A stretch of 5,546 nt of DNA from JAVKSL01 sp050744225 (GTDB taxonomy: Bacteria; Actinomycetota; Acidimicrobiia; Acidimicrobiales; JAJPHD01), in assembly GCA_050744225.1 (NCBI GenBank), contig JBOGGT010000146.1:1-5546 (forward strand), written 5' to 3'. The position numbers and the translations under genes are program-made. Positions 5,497 through 5,546 of this stretch are shown piece by piece; position 1 is the stretch's first letter, and every line of letters begins with the position of its first letter. The notes below the pieces were generated by a model. The model did not search any database. It was given only the letters and a program-made list of their open reading frames with translations, and was not told the origin of the DNA.

Positions 5497-5546
5497 TTCG
5501 ATTAATTTGCCTCTGCTTGCCCATCCACCGATGCCCACCCCCGTCG

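Overview
The window is high-GC bacterial DNA (about 70% or more in the coding parts) with GTG starts and GC-rich third codon positions. This fits a high-GC lineage such as Actinomycetota. If the leader RNA described at the left end is a true NAD+-I (nadA-motif) riboswitch, a high-GC Acidobacteriota genome becomes a serious alternative, because that class was described from that phylum. The sequence alone does not settle the lineage.

Left block, + strand: a 92-base leader that can fold into a compact three-helix RNA is followed by nadA (quinolinate synthase, NAD biosynthesis). Four bases after nadA comes a histidine-phosphatase-superfamily enzyme that resembles the yeast SHB17 sugar-bisphosphatase subgroup. 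The two genes look co-transcribed and translationally coupled. No nadB or nadC is visible.

Middle, about 1852-2571: a 720-base stretch where GC falls to about 50-60%. It holds no gene I can identify. On the minus strand it contains two partly protein-like open frames in different phases, most simply read as a decayed or frameshifted gene, plus a weak terminator-like hairpin. It separates two convergent transcription units.

Right block, - strand: a Tat-exported protein of the N,N-dimethylformamidase large-subunit (beta-subunit) family (3781-5496) lies upstream of a multi-pass membrane protein of the lysylphosphatidylglycerol-synthase TM / UPF0104 flippase-like family (2572-3669). The 111-base gap between them carries an 11-bp perfect inverted repeat built around two CACGTG cores, with smaller alternative hairpins inside it.

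No CRISPR array, mobile element, tRNA or rRNA is visible, and I see no defence or conflict system. The most interesting signal is the nadA leader, whose helices and joining strand match what I recall of the NAD+-I riboswitch. It would make quinolinate synthase production respond to NAD+.
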